NCBI GenBank assembly: GCA_963169455.1
Contig: CAUJDW010000012.1
Location: 1 to 49,002, forward strand
Reading direction: 5' to 3'
Origin: Bacteroidota bacterium
Lineage (GTDB): Bacteria > Bacteroidota > Bacteroidia > Chitinophagales > Saprospiraceae
DNA: 49,002 nt
This document shows, in pieces, positions 33,506 through 42,024 of this stretch (its first letter is position 1; each line of letters begins with the position of its first letter). The notes below the pieces were generated by a model. That model ran no database searches. It was not told the DNA's origin and saw only the letters and a list, made by a program, of their open reading frames with translations. The position numbers and the translations under genes are program-made.

Positions 33506-34558
33506 ATGCAAAGACCACTACTCGCTCTATTCCTGTTCATCCTTCTGTCTTCGGGCCTGCAGGCCCAGATCGGGGGCATCAACACCTATGAGTTTCTCAA
33601 CCTTTCCCCTTCGGCGCGGGTATCCGCGCTGGGCGGTGCGCAGATCGCAGTGCGCGACGATGACGCCAACCTGGCCTTTGGCAACCCGGCCATACTGAAC
33701 AGCCTGATGCACCAGCAACTGGCTTTCAACCACAGTTTTCACGTAGCGGGAATCAGCCACGGCTACGCCGCTTATGCGCATCATTTCGGCAAGGCGGGCA
33801 TTACCGGCCATGCCGGAGTACAGTATGTCAGTTACGGTTCTTTCGACCAAACCGACGAGTTCGGGCAGGTGAACGGCTCCTTCAAAGCAGCCGAGTACGC
33901 CATTACAGCCGGTGCGGCGCGGGAGTTCTACGGCCGGCTGGCACTGGGCGCCAACCTGAAGTTCATCACCTCCCAACTGGAGGCCTATAATTCCCTCGGC
34001 ATGGCGGCCGACCTGGCCGGGGTGTACTTCGATACGGCGCGCAATTTCACCGCCGCCGTCGTTTTCCGCAACATAGGCACGCAACTCACCACCTACGAAG
34101 AGGGCAATACAGAACCCATCCCCTTCGAAATACAGGTAGGCCTCTCCAAGCGGCTGCGCCATCTGCCCTTCCGTTTTTCCATTATCTACCGCCACTTCAA
34201 CCGCTGGAATATTCTGTACGACGACCCCAATGCCGAGCCGTCCACGCTTTTCTTCGGCGAGGTGGATACCGAGCGGAGCAAAACCAGTATCTGGCTGGAC
34301 AATTTTTTCCGCCATTTCGTCTTCAGTGGCGAATTCCTTTTCGGCAAGCGCGAGAACTTCCGCCTGCGCGCCGGCTACAACCACTTCATGCGCAGGGAAC
34401 TATCGGTGGAAAACTTTGGAAGCCTGGCGGGTTTCTCCCTGGGCGGCGGCATCAAAGTCAACCGCTTCCGGATCGATTACGGCCATACGGCCTTCCACCT
34501 GGGAGGAGGCCTGAACCACTTCAGCATCTCGACAAACCTGCAGGAGTTTAAAAGGTAG
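33506..34558 (+). CDS. porQ: Type IX secretion system outer-membrane protein PorQ
   Basis: A 350-residue outer-membrane beta-barrel of the PorQ family. The signal peptide MQRPLLALFLFILLSSGLQAQ is followed by GGINTYEFLNLSPSARVSALGGAQIAV, which matches the PorQ/PorV N-terminal signature. The C-terminus shows repeated barrel strands (LSLGGGIKVNRFRIDYG). PorQ belongs to the attachment complex (PorQ-U-V-Z) that anchors T9SS cargo to the cell surface. The start at 33506 was chosen for the signal peptide, since the longer frame from 33443 lacks one. It follows the YwqK gene after 108 bases. The HYR protein at the right end may be its cargo. Confidence 0.88.
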   Translation: MQRPLLALFLFILLSSGLQAQIGGINTYEFLNLSPSARVSALGGAQIAVRDDDANLAFGNPAILNSLMHQQLAFNHSFHVAGISHGYAAYAHHFGKAGITGHAGVQYVSYGSFDQTDEFGQVNGSFKAAEYAITAGAAREFYGRLALGANLKFITSQLEAYNSLGMAADLAGVYFDTARNFTAAVVFRNIGTQLTTYEEGNTEPIPFEIQVGLSKRLRHLPFRFSIIYRHFNRWNILYDDPNAEPSTLFFGEVDTERSKTSIWLDNFFRHFVFSGEFLFGKRENFRLRAGYNHFMRRELSVENFGSLAGFSLGGGIKVNRFRIDYGHTAFHLGGGLNHFSISTNLQEFKR

Positions 34559-34677
34559 CTTCATTCTTCAAAATACACTTTTTCCTTTCTGCCGTTGAAT
34601 CGTTGGCGCATCCTATTTGTTAATTGGTAAAGGGGGTTTTTATTCTTTCCTGTTTTGAGAATAAAAAATCCGTCGCC

Positions 34678-35769
34678 ATGTATGAAACCCATTTGCGCGA
34701 GGCGGTTTTGCACGAAGCCAGTTTGTGCGAACCGATGGACAACATGGCCGTCAGGTGTACGGCCTGCAAGCTTCGCTGTGTAATCAAAAACGGGCAGGCC
34801 GGGGTTTGTGGGGTACGGGAGAATAAGGATGGCAAGTTGTACCTGCTCGTCTATGGCCGCGCCTCGGCCGTCAACGTGGACCCCATCGAGAAAAAGCCCC
34901 TGTACCATTTCCTGCCGGGCAGCGAGATATTTTCCCTGGGCACCATCGGCTGCAATTTCGGCTGCGCCTTCTGCCAGAACTGGGACCTCTCTCAGGTAGC
35001 CCGCAACCTCCGGGAGAGGCTGATGCGGGAAAAAAAGAACGCGTTTATCGAAATGGAAGTCACCAGGTATGGGTATAAACTCCTTCCTGAGGATATCGTC
35101 AAAATCTGTGTAGGAAAGCATATCCCCTCCATCGCCTATACCTACAACGAACCTGCCATTTTCTTCGAATACCTGTACGATACGGCCATGCTGGCCAGCC
35201 AGTACAACATCCGGAATGTCTTTGTAAGCAATGGATACGAATCGGAAGAGGCGCTGGACGCCATGGGTTCAAACCTCCACGCGATGAACATCGACCTGAA
35301 GGCCTTCCGGGACGAATTCTACAAAAAACTGTGCAAGGCGCGGCTTCGGCCCGTACTCGACACCATACAGGAGGTATATAAGCGGGGCATCTGGCTGGAG
35401 GTGACCACCCTCGTCATTCCCGGCCTGAACGATTCGGATGGGGAGCTGAAAGACATTGCCGCCTTCATCGCTTCCATCGATGAGAACATTCCGTGGCACA
35501 TTTCTGCCTTTTACCCCGCTTACAAGATGACGGACGTGCCGCCGACCAGCCGTTCGGCGCTGGAAAGGGCTTATGACATCGGCCGGGCGGCAGGCCTCCA
35601 TTTCGTTTATGTGGGCAACGTCCGGGATTTGAAACGGTCGGCCACCTACTGCCCCAAATGCCTGAGCCCGCTGATCCGGCGGGACGGATTCCATTCGAGT
35701 ATCGAACCGGCTTTCCGCAAGGCTGCCTGCACCAATTGCGAAACCAAAATACCTGGAATATGGGAGTAA
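34678..35769 (+). CDS. AmmeMemoRadiSam system radical SAM enzyme
   Basis: A 363-residue radical SAM protein of the AmmeMemoRadiSam system. The SAM cluster motif is CNFGCAFCQNW (Cys 92, 96 and 99). The N-terminal region RCTACKLRCVIKNGQAGVCGVRENKDG carries a further Cys cluster. A C-terminal zinc-ribbon-like pair is seen in YCPKC and AACTNC. The biochemical role is not established. The start was placed at the ATG at 34678 (MYETHLREAVLHEAS); the frame extends upstream to a TTG at 34624. It overlaps the Memo gene by 10 bases, so the two are coupled. The AMMECR1 gene that completes the system is not in this window. Confidence 0.92.
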   Translation: MYETHLREAVLHEASLCEPMDNMAVRCTACKLRCVIKNGQAGVCGVRENKDGKLYLLVYGRASAVNVDPIEKKPLYHFLPGSEIFSLGTIGCNFGCAFCQNWDLSQVARNLRERLMREKKNAFIEMEVTRYGYKLLPEDIVKICVGKHIPSIAYTYNEPAIFFEYLYDTAMLASQYNIRNVFVSNGYESEEALDAMGSNLHAMNIDLKAFRDEFYKKLCKARLRPVLDTIQEVYKRGIWLEVTTLVIPGLNDSDGELKDIAAFIASIDENIPWHISAFYPAYKMTDVPPTSRSALERAYDIGRAAGLHFVYVGNVRDLKRSATYCPKCLSPLIRRDGFHSSIEPAFRKAACTNCETKIPGIWE

Positions 35770-36527
35770 GAACCAGAGAACCCGCAGTATCCGGCCAATT
35801 CTACCCATCGGAGCGAAAGCACCTGGCCGAAACGGTGAAGCATTTGCTGCAGGAGGCGCCATTTCGCAAGGCAGAGGCAACGCCGAAAGGCCTGATCGTC
35901 CCGCATGCCGGCTACATCTACTCCGGCGAAGTCGCCGCCTATGGATTTTCCCTGCTGGAAGATTCCGGCAAAAAATGGAAAAGGGTAGTGGCCATTGGCC
36001 CGGCCCACACTGCCATGATCCACGAACTGGCGGCCGACACCAGCGATTTCTGGAAAACGCCGCTGGGCAAAGTGAAAGTCCAGCGCAATGGTTTTCCCGA
36101 ACTGAGCGCAGCCCACCGCAGTGAACATTGCCTGGAGGTGGAACTTCCCTTCCTGCAGTACCTCCTGGGCGATTTCGAATGGGTGCCGCTCGTAGCGGGC
36201 CATATCGACCCCAAAGCCTGGGCCGAGGCCGTAATGGAAAAGCTGGATGACGACACCCTCCTGCTCATCAGTTCCGACCTGAGCCACTACTATGATTACA
36301 ACCGGGCCAACCTGCTCGACCACCGGACCATCGCCGCCATCGAAGCGCTCGATTACGAAGAGATGGAAAACATCGGCATCGCCTGTGGCAAAGCCCCAAT
36401 ACTGATCGCACTGCGCATCGCCAGGGAAAAAGGCTGGCAATGCCGCCTGCTGAAATACCTCAACTCGGGAGACATCACCGGCGACCATAGCAGCGTAGTA
36501 GGCTATGCCAGTTTCGTGTTCTATTGA
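35760..36527 (+). CDS. AmmeMemoRadiSam system protein B (Memo family)
   Basis: A 255-residue Memo-family protein, related by fold to non-haem dioxygenases such as LigB. Conserved blocks are REPAVSGQFYPSERKHLAETV, GLIVPHAGYIYSGEVAAYGFSLL, AHRSEHCLEVELPFLQYLLG and LLISSDLSHYYDYNRANLLDHRTIAAIEALD. The histidines of PHAGY, EHCLEVELPF and SDLSHY are the likely metal ligands. Its substrate is unknown. The start ATG at 35760 lies inside the end of the radical SAM gene (ATGGGAGTAA), giving MGVRTREPAV, and the overlap argues for co-translation. Longer in-frame upstream sequence is coding of the neighbour in another frame. Confidence 0.93.
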   Translation: MGVRTREPAVSGQFYPSERKHLAETVKHLLQEAPFRKAEATPKGLIVPHAGYIYSGEVAAYGFSLLEDSGKKWKRVVAIGPAHTAMIHELAADTSDFWKTPLGKVKVQRNGFPELSAAHRSEHCLEVELPFLQYLLGDFEWVPLVAGHIDPKAWAEAVMEKLDDDTLLLISSDLSHYYDYNRANLLDHRTIAAIEALDYEEMENIGIACGKAPILIALRIAREKGWQCRLLKYLNSGDITGDHSSVVGYASFVFY

Positions 36528-36528
36528 T

Positions 36529-36536
36529 TAACTTTG
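36529..36536 (+). promoter_or_regulatory. Possible -7 element (TAACTTTG) downstream of the Memo gene
   Basis: TAACTTTG fits TAnnTTTG. It would give a 165-base leader to the next gene at 36702. No TTG is found 19 bases upstream, and the element starts 2 bases after the Memo stop codon. Confidence 0.35.
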
Positions 36537-36701
36537 AGGGTAAACTAATTCGGGGTTTTAATGCTGCCTGGAGGGGAAGCCGGGCCGTAAAGGCAGGTTG
36601 TTGCGAGCAGGGGATGAGGTGGAAGTTAGGTGCGCAGCGCGGGAGCCTGCATCCTGTGCCAATATCCCTTCTGAAAATGCGCCCAAACAAACATCTGCCC
36701 T

Positions 36702-37826
36702 ATGGATATTATCCTTAAAGTAGTTAAAAGCCGCAGGAAACTGCGGGCTTTCATTCACCTGCCTTCCCGGATACACGCTCAAAATCCAAACTGGCTCCCC
36801 CCGCTTTACATGGATGAATGGGCCTATTATGACCCGAGGAAAAACAAAGCTTTTTCCTACTGCGATACGATACTCCTGCTGGCCTATCGAAATGGGAAAG
36901 CCGTGGGCAGGATAATGGGCATTATCAACCACCGGTATAACGGCCTGCACAGAGAAAAAACCGTCCGCTTCGAACACCTGGACTGTTATGAAAATGAGGC
37001 CGTGGCCCATGCCTTGCTGGGTGCGGTCGAGCGATGGGGCCGGGAGAGAGGCATGGAAGAGATCGTCGGCCCTTTCGGGTTCTCGGAAAAAGACCCGGAA
37101 GGCCTGCTGATCGAAGGATTTGACAAACAACCGATACTGGTCACGGCCTGCAACTTTCCTTACCTGCCTCGCTTTGTGGAAAACGCGGGTTATGAGAAAA
37201 AGCTGGACTGCCTGGATTTCCTGATAGATATCCAGGGCGGCGTTCCGGATATCTATCCCAGGGCATACGAGCGGATACAGCGGAGCAACCACTTCAAACT
37301 GCTGGAATTCCGCAAGTCCAGAGAACTGAAACCGTACATTGCGGGTGTATTCCAGTTGGTTAACAGAACCTATAAAGACATTTATGGCTTTTTGCCACTG
37401 GATGAAGACGAAATTCGGGAAACGGCCAGGCGTTATCTTCCACTGCTGAACCCCCGCTTTGTGAAGATCATCCTGGATCCGGAAAGCCAGCCCGCGGCCT
37501 TTATCGTCGGCATGCCCAATATGACAAAAGGCATTCAGCGCGCCGGCGGCCGGCTTTTCCCCTTTGGCATCTTCCACATACTCAGGGCGGCCAGGTCCAG
37601 CCGTCAGTTGGACCTGATGCTGGGCGCCATCGACGAGCGTTACCGGGGCCGCGGCCTGGATGTGCTGATGGGCTGGGCGCTGATCAAAAGCGCCCGGGAA
37701 GCCGGCATTCAGGCTTTCGAAACCCATCTGGTGCTGGAAACCAACTCCCGCATGCTGGCGGAATATGAACGGATGGGCGCCAGCTTGCACAAGCGCTTTC
37801 GCATATATCGGAAAAAGCTGGATTGA
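36702..37826 (+). CDS. YghO-like GNAT-fold protein
   Basis: A 374-residue protein resembling E. coli YghO, a large protein with a C-terminal GNAT-like acyltransferase half. N-terminal: FIHLPSRIHAQNPNWLPPLYMDEWAYYDPRKNKAFSYCDTILLLAYRNGKAVGRIMGII. C-terminal: YRGRGLDVLMGWALIKSAREAGIQAFETHLVLETNSRMLAEYERMGASLHKRFRIYRK, with a possible acyl-CoA loop RGRG. Substrate and reaction are unknown. It follows the Memo gene after 174 bases and may be a separate unit. It has full length and ends before a small ACCGGC/GCCGGT hairpin. Confidence 0.7.
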   Translation: MDIILKVVKSRRKLRAFIHLPSRIHAQNPNWLPPLYMDEWAYYDPRKNKAFSYCDTILLLAYRNGKAVGRIMGIINHRYNGLHREKTVRFEHLDCYENEAVAHALLGAVERWGRERGMEEIVGPFGFSEKDPEGLLIEGFDKQPILVTACNFPYLPRFVENAGYEKKLDCLDFLIDIQGGVPDIYPRAYERIQRSNHFKLLEFRKSRELKPYIAGVFQLVNRTYKDIYGFLPLDEDEIRETARRYLPLLNPRFVKIILDPESQPAAFIVGMPNMTKGIQRAGGRLFPFGIFHILRAARSSRQLDLMLGAIDERYRGRGLDVLMGWALIKSAREAGIQAFETHLVLETNSRMLAEYERMGASLHKRFRIYRKKLD

Positions 37827-37928
37827 CGGGCAAATTACCGGCCTGCCGGTATAAAGAGGGCAGCGGAGCATGGGTTGCTCGATTTTTCACAAATTCCTTA
37901 GTATCTTGCCTGTCCAAACAACCATACT

Positions 37929-38669
37929 ATGTATTCCGTTGCGATCATTGATGACCAGGCCAGCTCGCGGAAGGTGCTCAAGAACCTGCTGGCGCAACTT
38001 TGCCCCGACGTAGAAGTGGTCGGGGAAGCCGACGGTGTGGCAACCGGCGTATCACTCATACGGGCAAAACGCCCGGACGCCATTTTCCTGGATATCCAGA
38101 TGGAAGACGGGATGGGTTTCGACCTGATCAAGTTCTTTCCCTCTCCTGAGTTCAGCATCATCTTCACCTCAGGTTACAACAACTACGCCACTGAGGCCTT
38201 TCGGGTAAACGCCATCGATTACCTGCTCAAGCCGATCAACCCGGAAGACCTGGTGAAGGCAGTGGAGAAACTCAACTACCGGGACTCGGAGTGGAACCAC
38301 CGCCTGGCCAGCCTGGTTGAAAACCTGCGCCCGAAGGAAGAGCAAAAGCTTCGCCTGCCAACCACCAAAGGCTGGACCTTCTGGCGCCCCGAGGACATCG
38401 TCCGGCTGGAAGCCAGCGACAGCATGACCTTTTTCTACAACAACAAGGGGGAACGCATCCTTGTGGCCAAAAACATCAGCGCCAACCAGGATTTACTGCC
38501 CCCTGCCCGCTTTTTCCGCTGCCACAAATCCCACATCGTCAACCGCGACTACATCAAGGAAGTCTTGCGCGAGGACGGGGGGTCGGCCATGCTGGAAGAT
38601 GGGTTTGTCATTCCCATTTCCCGGCGCCGTATGGCAAACTTCCTGGAATGGCTCCGGGGCAATTCCTGA
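37929..38669 (+). CDS. LytTR-family response regulator
   Basis: A 246-residue response regulator with an N-terminal receiver (phosphoacceptor Asp 55 in FLDIQM, with Thr 80 and Lys 101 in LLKPINP) and a C-terminal LytTR DNA-binding domain (about 145-245, with FFRCHKSHIVNRDYIKEVL). Such regulators bind paired direct repeats upstream of targets; most in this phylum pair with a LytS-type histidine kinase. No kinase is adjacent, so the partner is elsewhere. It stands between the YghO-like gene and the convergent oxygenase gene. Confidence 0.93.
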   Translation: MYSVAIIDDQASSRKVLKNLLAQLCPDVEVVGEADGVATGVSLIRAKRPDAIFLDIQMEDGMGFDLIKFFPSPEFSIIFTSGYNNYATEAFRVNAIDYLLKPINPEDLVKAVEKLNYRDSEWNHRLASLVENLRPKEEQKLRLPTTKGWTFWRPEDIVRLEASDSMTFFYNNKGERILVAKNISANQDLLPPARFFRCHKSHIVNRDYIKEVLREDGGSAMLEDGFVIPISRRRMANFLEWLRGNS

Positions 38670-38696
38670 TCAACGGCGGTGCGCCGCAGGCCGGCT

Positions 38697-39533
38697 TCAG
38701 TTTTTTCTGAACTTCTTGATCGCCTTTACGATGATGGGCGGCAGCAGGTCATTGGCAAGGTTGACCATGCTGTTGAAAGCCGTCATCCGGGCGCTGTCCT
38801 GCCCTTTACGTGCGGCGAAAGTGGTCGTGATCCGGTTGCGGTTTGCTTCGCTGACATCGCTGGCGGGGCGGCCGTTGGTGTAGTAATACAAAGCCAGCGA
38901 TTTGCGGCTTCGATCCGGCGGGCAGGTGAGCGGGTCGGGATGGCCATGCCAGGAATAATCGGTAGTTGAAAAAATGGCCATGCGGTTGAACAGCGGGGCG
39001 ATACGGGTGACGCAGCAGCTCATGTCCCGCTCCCAGAGCTCAAAGTGGCCGCCGTATTCTTCCTTCCAGTCTTCATTCAGGTAAACCAGCACATTGACGC
39101 GGCGGTCGAGGCCCATGGCTTTATGTTTGTGGAAATCGACGTGCACTTTCAGGAAGCCGCCGGCCTTGATCTGGTGGCAGCCGCCGCCTTCGAAGTATGG
39201 GTCGGGGATGAGCGTTTCCTTTATGCCGGTGAGGTTCTGCAGAAACTCCAGGAAGGGCTGCGAATTGAGGAAGTGCATGAACTCCCGCGTGAGGGGGCCG
39301 AATTTGTACTCCCCCTTGGACGCGTATTTCGCTTCGTTGGGGTTGGCGTAGAACACCTCATCCTTGCCTTCCCTGCCCAGCTCGGGAAATTCGGCCAGCA
39401 CCTTTCGGAGGGCATCGGCATTGAAGAAGTTGTCGAAGTAGATGCTGGGGAAGGGCCGGGCATTGGCGTAGGAATCGGCGTTCTTCGCCCCCAGTTCGAC
39501 GAGTTCGGGGATGGAAATATCGAGAAACTGCAT
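38697..39533 (-). CDS. 2OG-Fe(II) oxygenase
   Basis: A 278-residue dioxygenase of the prolyl-4-hydroxylase-like superfamily. Iron ligands are His 131 and Asp 133 (HVDFHKH) and the distal His 196 (SWHGHPD), and Arg 210 (RKSLALYYYTNG) should bind 2-oxoglutarate. The start at the ATG 39533 (MQFLDISIPELVE) was chosen because the longer frame to 39665 runs over the response-regulator gene and lacks family support. Substrate is unknown; relatives act on proteins, sugars or secondary metabolites. It lies after the two-component genes on the same strand with an 88-base gap. Confidence 0.85.
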   Translation of the reverse strand: MQFLDISIPELVELGAKNADSYANARPFPSIYFDNFFNADALRKVLAEFPELGREGKDEVFYANPNEAKYASKGEYKFGPLTREFMHFLNSQPFLEFLQNLTGIKETLIPDPYFEGGGCHQIKAGGFLKVHVDFHKHKAMGLDRRVNVLVYLNEDWKEEYGGHFELWERDMSCCVTRIAPLFNRMAIFSTTDYSWHGHPDPLTCPPDRSRKSLALYYYTNGRPASDVSEANRNRITTTFAARKGQDSARMTAFNSMVNLANDLLPPIIVKAIKKFRKN

Positions 39534-39577
39534 TTGACTCGAATGGTTTTTTGAAAAGCTGATTAAAGACGAAGATG

Positions 39578-39585
39578 CAAATTTG
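39578..39585 (-). promoter_or_regulatory. Possible -7 element (CAAATTTG) of the oxygenase gene
   Basis: CAAATTTG is one base from TAnnTTTG and is itself a palindrome. It lies 44 bases before the ATG. No TTG is seen at 19 bases upstream, so the assignment is weak. Confidence 0.25.
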
Positions 39586-39621
39586 AGGATTTTTTCGGAA
39601 TCCCCGGCGCCATTGAAACCT

Positions 39622-40314
39622 TCAATCCGGATCCACCTGAAGGATAAAACCGCTGCCGTGTACATTCACGATCTGCACGCGTTCATCTTCGGCCAGGTAT
39701 TTGCGGAGTTTTGAAATAAAGACATCCATGCTCTTGCGGGTGAAAAAATCGCTTTTGCCCCAGATGGCCTGAAGCATTTTCCCGCGGGGGGCCAATTCGC
39801 CGATATGCTGGCAAAGGAAAAACAGGACGTCGGCCTCTTTTTTAGTCAGTAACTGCACCTTTTCGCCCAGGATCAGCTGCTGATTTCTGGGGTCGAAGCG
39901 GTACCGTCCGACCTCCAACAGGCCGGAAGGGGCCGCAGAGCCGCCGGGAGCCGCCCGCTTCAGTACGGCATGAATCCTGGCCAGCAGTTCTTCTTCGTCA
40001 ACCGGTTTTTTGACATAGTCGTCCGCTCCGAGGTTGAAGCCTTTCAGCACATCCACTTTCAGCGAGCGGGCCGTGAGGAAGATCAGGGGCATGGCCGGGT
40101 CGGCAGCTTTGATCCTTTCGGCCAGCGCATAACCGTCCATACCGGGCATCATGATATCGAGTATGCACAGGTGGAATGGCTGGTTTTCAAAAACTTCCAG
40201 CCCCTGGCGCCCGTCGGTGGCCCAGGCCACTTCGAAGCCCTTCATGCTGAGGTATTCCTTCAGAACATACCCCAGGCGTTCGTTGTCTTCCACCAGAAGT
40301 ATCCGGGTCTTCAT
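39622..40314 (-). CDS. OmpR-family response regulator
   Basis: A 230-residue regulator. The receiver has Asp 53 in CILDIMMPGMDGYALAERI, with Thr 81 and Lys 103 as the partner residues. The C-terminal winged-helix (about 128-230) has the OmpR signature LTKKEADVLFFLCQHIGELAPRGKMLQAIWGKSDFFTRKSMDVFISKLRKYLAEDERVQIVNVHGSGFIL. It begins 5 bases after the stop of the histidine kinase gene and is surely co-translated with it. Target genes are not known. Confidence 0.95.
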   Translation of the reverse strand: MKTRILLVEDNERLGYVLKEYLSMKGFEVAWATDGRQGLEVFENQPFHLCILDIMMPGMDGYALAERIKAADPAMPLIFLTARSLKVDVLKGFNLGADDYVKKPVDEEELLARIHAVLKRAAPGGSAAPSGLLEVGRYRFDPRNQQLILGEKVQLLTKKEADVLFFLCQHIGELAPRGKMLQAIWGKSDFFTRKSMDVFISKLRKYLAEDERVQIVNVHGSGFILQVDPD

Positions 40315-40319
40315 AGCCT

Positions 40320-41585
40320 TTATTCTATTGAAGGTATGGTGATAATAAAGGTGCTTCCCTTTCCGGGGCTACTCTCTACCCTGGCCTGGCCGTTGTGCAG
40401 TCGGGCGGCCTGCCTGACGTAACTAAGCCCCAGCCCGTAGCCTTGGGTTTCAGGGAGGCTGCCAGCCGGCGCCCGGTAAAATTTGCGGAATATCTTTTTC
40501 CGGTGTTCCCTGGCAATCCCCCTGCCGTTGTCCTTCACCGCGATGCACAACCTGCCCTTAAGGTTGTAGGTGCGCAGTTCGATCTCGGCGGGTTCGGGGC
40601 TGAATTTCAGGGCGTTGTCGAGCAGGTTTTGCACCGCATTGCCCAGATGGATGGCGTCAATCATGGCCATGGGCTGCTCTGCCTCCGGGAGATAGCGGAA
40701 GCGCCCGTTTTGCTGCTCCGCCTGAGCCCGGAAATTTTCGGCGATACTATCCAGCACCGGGTGCACATCCTGTCGTTTCAGTTCCATGACATGCCGGCCG
40801 CTTTCCATGGAAGCCAGCTCCAGCACTTTTTCGATATGCCTTTTCAGGAGTTCATTTTCCTCCCGGATGATTTCCAGATACTTGAAATCCCTTTCCGAAG
40901 CACAATTCTCCTGGAGCATCTTCGCAGTCATGCCGATGGTAAAAACCGGGGTTTTAAGCTCGTGGGTGAGGTTATTGATAAAATCGTTTTTGACCTCATC
41001 CAGCAAACTTTGCTGCCGAAGCAGATACAGCAGCCACAGGAAGCAAATGGCTACCAGCCCGAAAAAAGCCACGCACAGTATGATCAGCACATGAAGCTGC
41101 CCCAGAAGGTAGCTGAGCAGGTTCCGGGCTTTCACCTCCATATACAGGGTGCATTGGCAGTGGTCGGCGATAAAACCGCTTACAGCCCCCCGGTAATCTA
41201 CGAAACCGCTGCCGGCTTCATAGTTTTCGGATTGCAGATACACCTTTTTTCCCTGCACGTCGGTGAGGGCGAAGCCGAATTCCACATCGAGGCCCTGGCT
41301 CAGCATCCTGTCTTTCAGATAGTCGCGGAAATAACTGCGCCCGGCCTCTTTCAGCGAATCCAGGCTGAGGGAGAACTGGCCCGGTTCATCCATCACTGCG
41401 GCCGCCAGTAGGGTAGTCAACTGGTTTTCGTAGGACAGGCCTTCGCGGGCCGACTGCATGGCGAGGCCCATCTGCTGGCTGAAGCGGGCATTGGCGTATT
41501 TCAGTCCGATCAGCAGAAAGCGGTACTGGATGGCGCCCAGGCCGGCCAGTGAGAGGATCAGGATGACTGCGATGGTTTTTTTCAT
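40320..41585 (-). CDS. Membrane sensor histidine kinase
   Basis: A 421-residue kinase with two transmembrane helices (about 4-26 and 163-189) and a periplasmic sensor of roughly 135 residues. The phosphoacceptor is His 208 in NLTHELKTPV, followed by the N box of the HATPase in NLLDNALKFSPEP and G boxes DNGRGIA and GYGLGLSYV. The sensor contains DHCQC (141-145), a compact His/Cys cluster outside the membrane that could bind a metal or sense thiol redox state. It forms an operon with the OmpR regulator. The promoter is not obvious; a TATTTTG lies upstream at spacing one base short. Confidence 0.93.
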   Translation of the reverse strand: MKKTIAVILILSLAGLGAIQYRFLLIGLKYANARFSQQMGLAMQSAREGLSYENQLTTLLAAAVMDEPGQFSLSLDSLKEAGRSYFRDYLKDRMLSQGLDVEFGFALTDVQGKKVYLQSENYEAGSGFVDYRGAVSGFIADHCQCTLYMEVKARNLLSYLLGQLHVLIILCVAFFGLVAICFLWLLYLLRQQSLLDEVKNDFINNLTHELKTPVFTIGMTAKMLQENCASERDFKYLEIIREENELLKRHIEKVLELASMESGRHVMELKRQDVHPVLDSIAENFRAQAEQQNGRFRYLPEAEQPMAMIDAIHLGNAVQNLLDNALKFSPEPAEIELRTYNLKGRLCIAVKDNGRGIAREHRKKIFRKFYRAPAGSLPETQGYGLGLSYVRQAARLHNGQARVESSPGKGSTFIITIPSIE

Positions 41586-42024
41586 GGCGTATCGGAGCCC
41601 AAAATAAGGGCTTGCGCCCCGTCAGAAACGGCTTGTTGGCCAATTATTCGGAAAATTAACCAATCATTTGCTTTTGATCGCCCTTTATTGGGTAAATGGC
41701 GCCGGGAATTTCTGTTCCTTTGAATCATCATCATGCGGTTGTTCGACTATACCAACGGGCGAATCGGACAGCCAAATACAGAAGTTTCATTTTCATCACT
41801 ACTATAGTTTTGGGCCAAAGCCTCCGGAGCGTATCCTTCCGCTATTTTTTTTTCCATGCTTGCTTGAATAGTGGAAGGGCCATACCGGGGGCTTTCTCTT
41901 TTTCCACCTGACAGGCCCATTCCCTGAGGAGAATCATTGTAAGTTTCCACTTTAAATTGTTATTTTGACCAGTCGTGGGCATGGAAAACGTGCTCCGGGA
42001 TTCGCCATTTAACCTGACAAGCAC
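41586..42024. other. Non-coding intergenic region between divergent genes
   Basis: These 439 bases separate the kinase gene (leftward) from the cyclase gene (rightward), so both promoters must lie here. A TTATTTTG, one base off TAnnTTTG, stands at 41960-41967 before the cyclase gene. Short open frames on both strands match nothing I recognise and overlap each other. A/T content is higher than in the genes. I see no repeat or RNA structure of note. Confidence 0.4.

Noticed and set aside
34561-35121. Minus-strand frame of 186 codons over the radical SAM gene
   Set aside because: Opposite a gene with a complete CxxxCxxC motif; no independent support.
38665-38676. Second partial copy of the nested-repeat core (CCTGATCAACG)
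   Set aside because: Only 11 bases match, without the partner arm or loop; explained by chance.
41747-41950. Small minus-strand frame (67 codons) in the kinase-cyclase gap
   Set aside because: No family match, no start signal and overlaps several other random frames.
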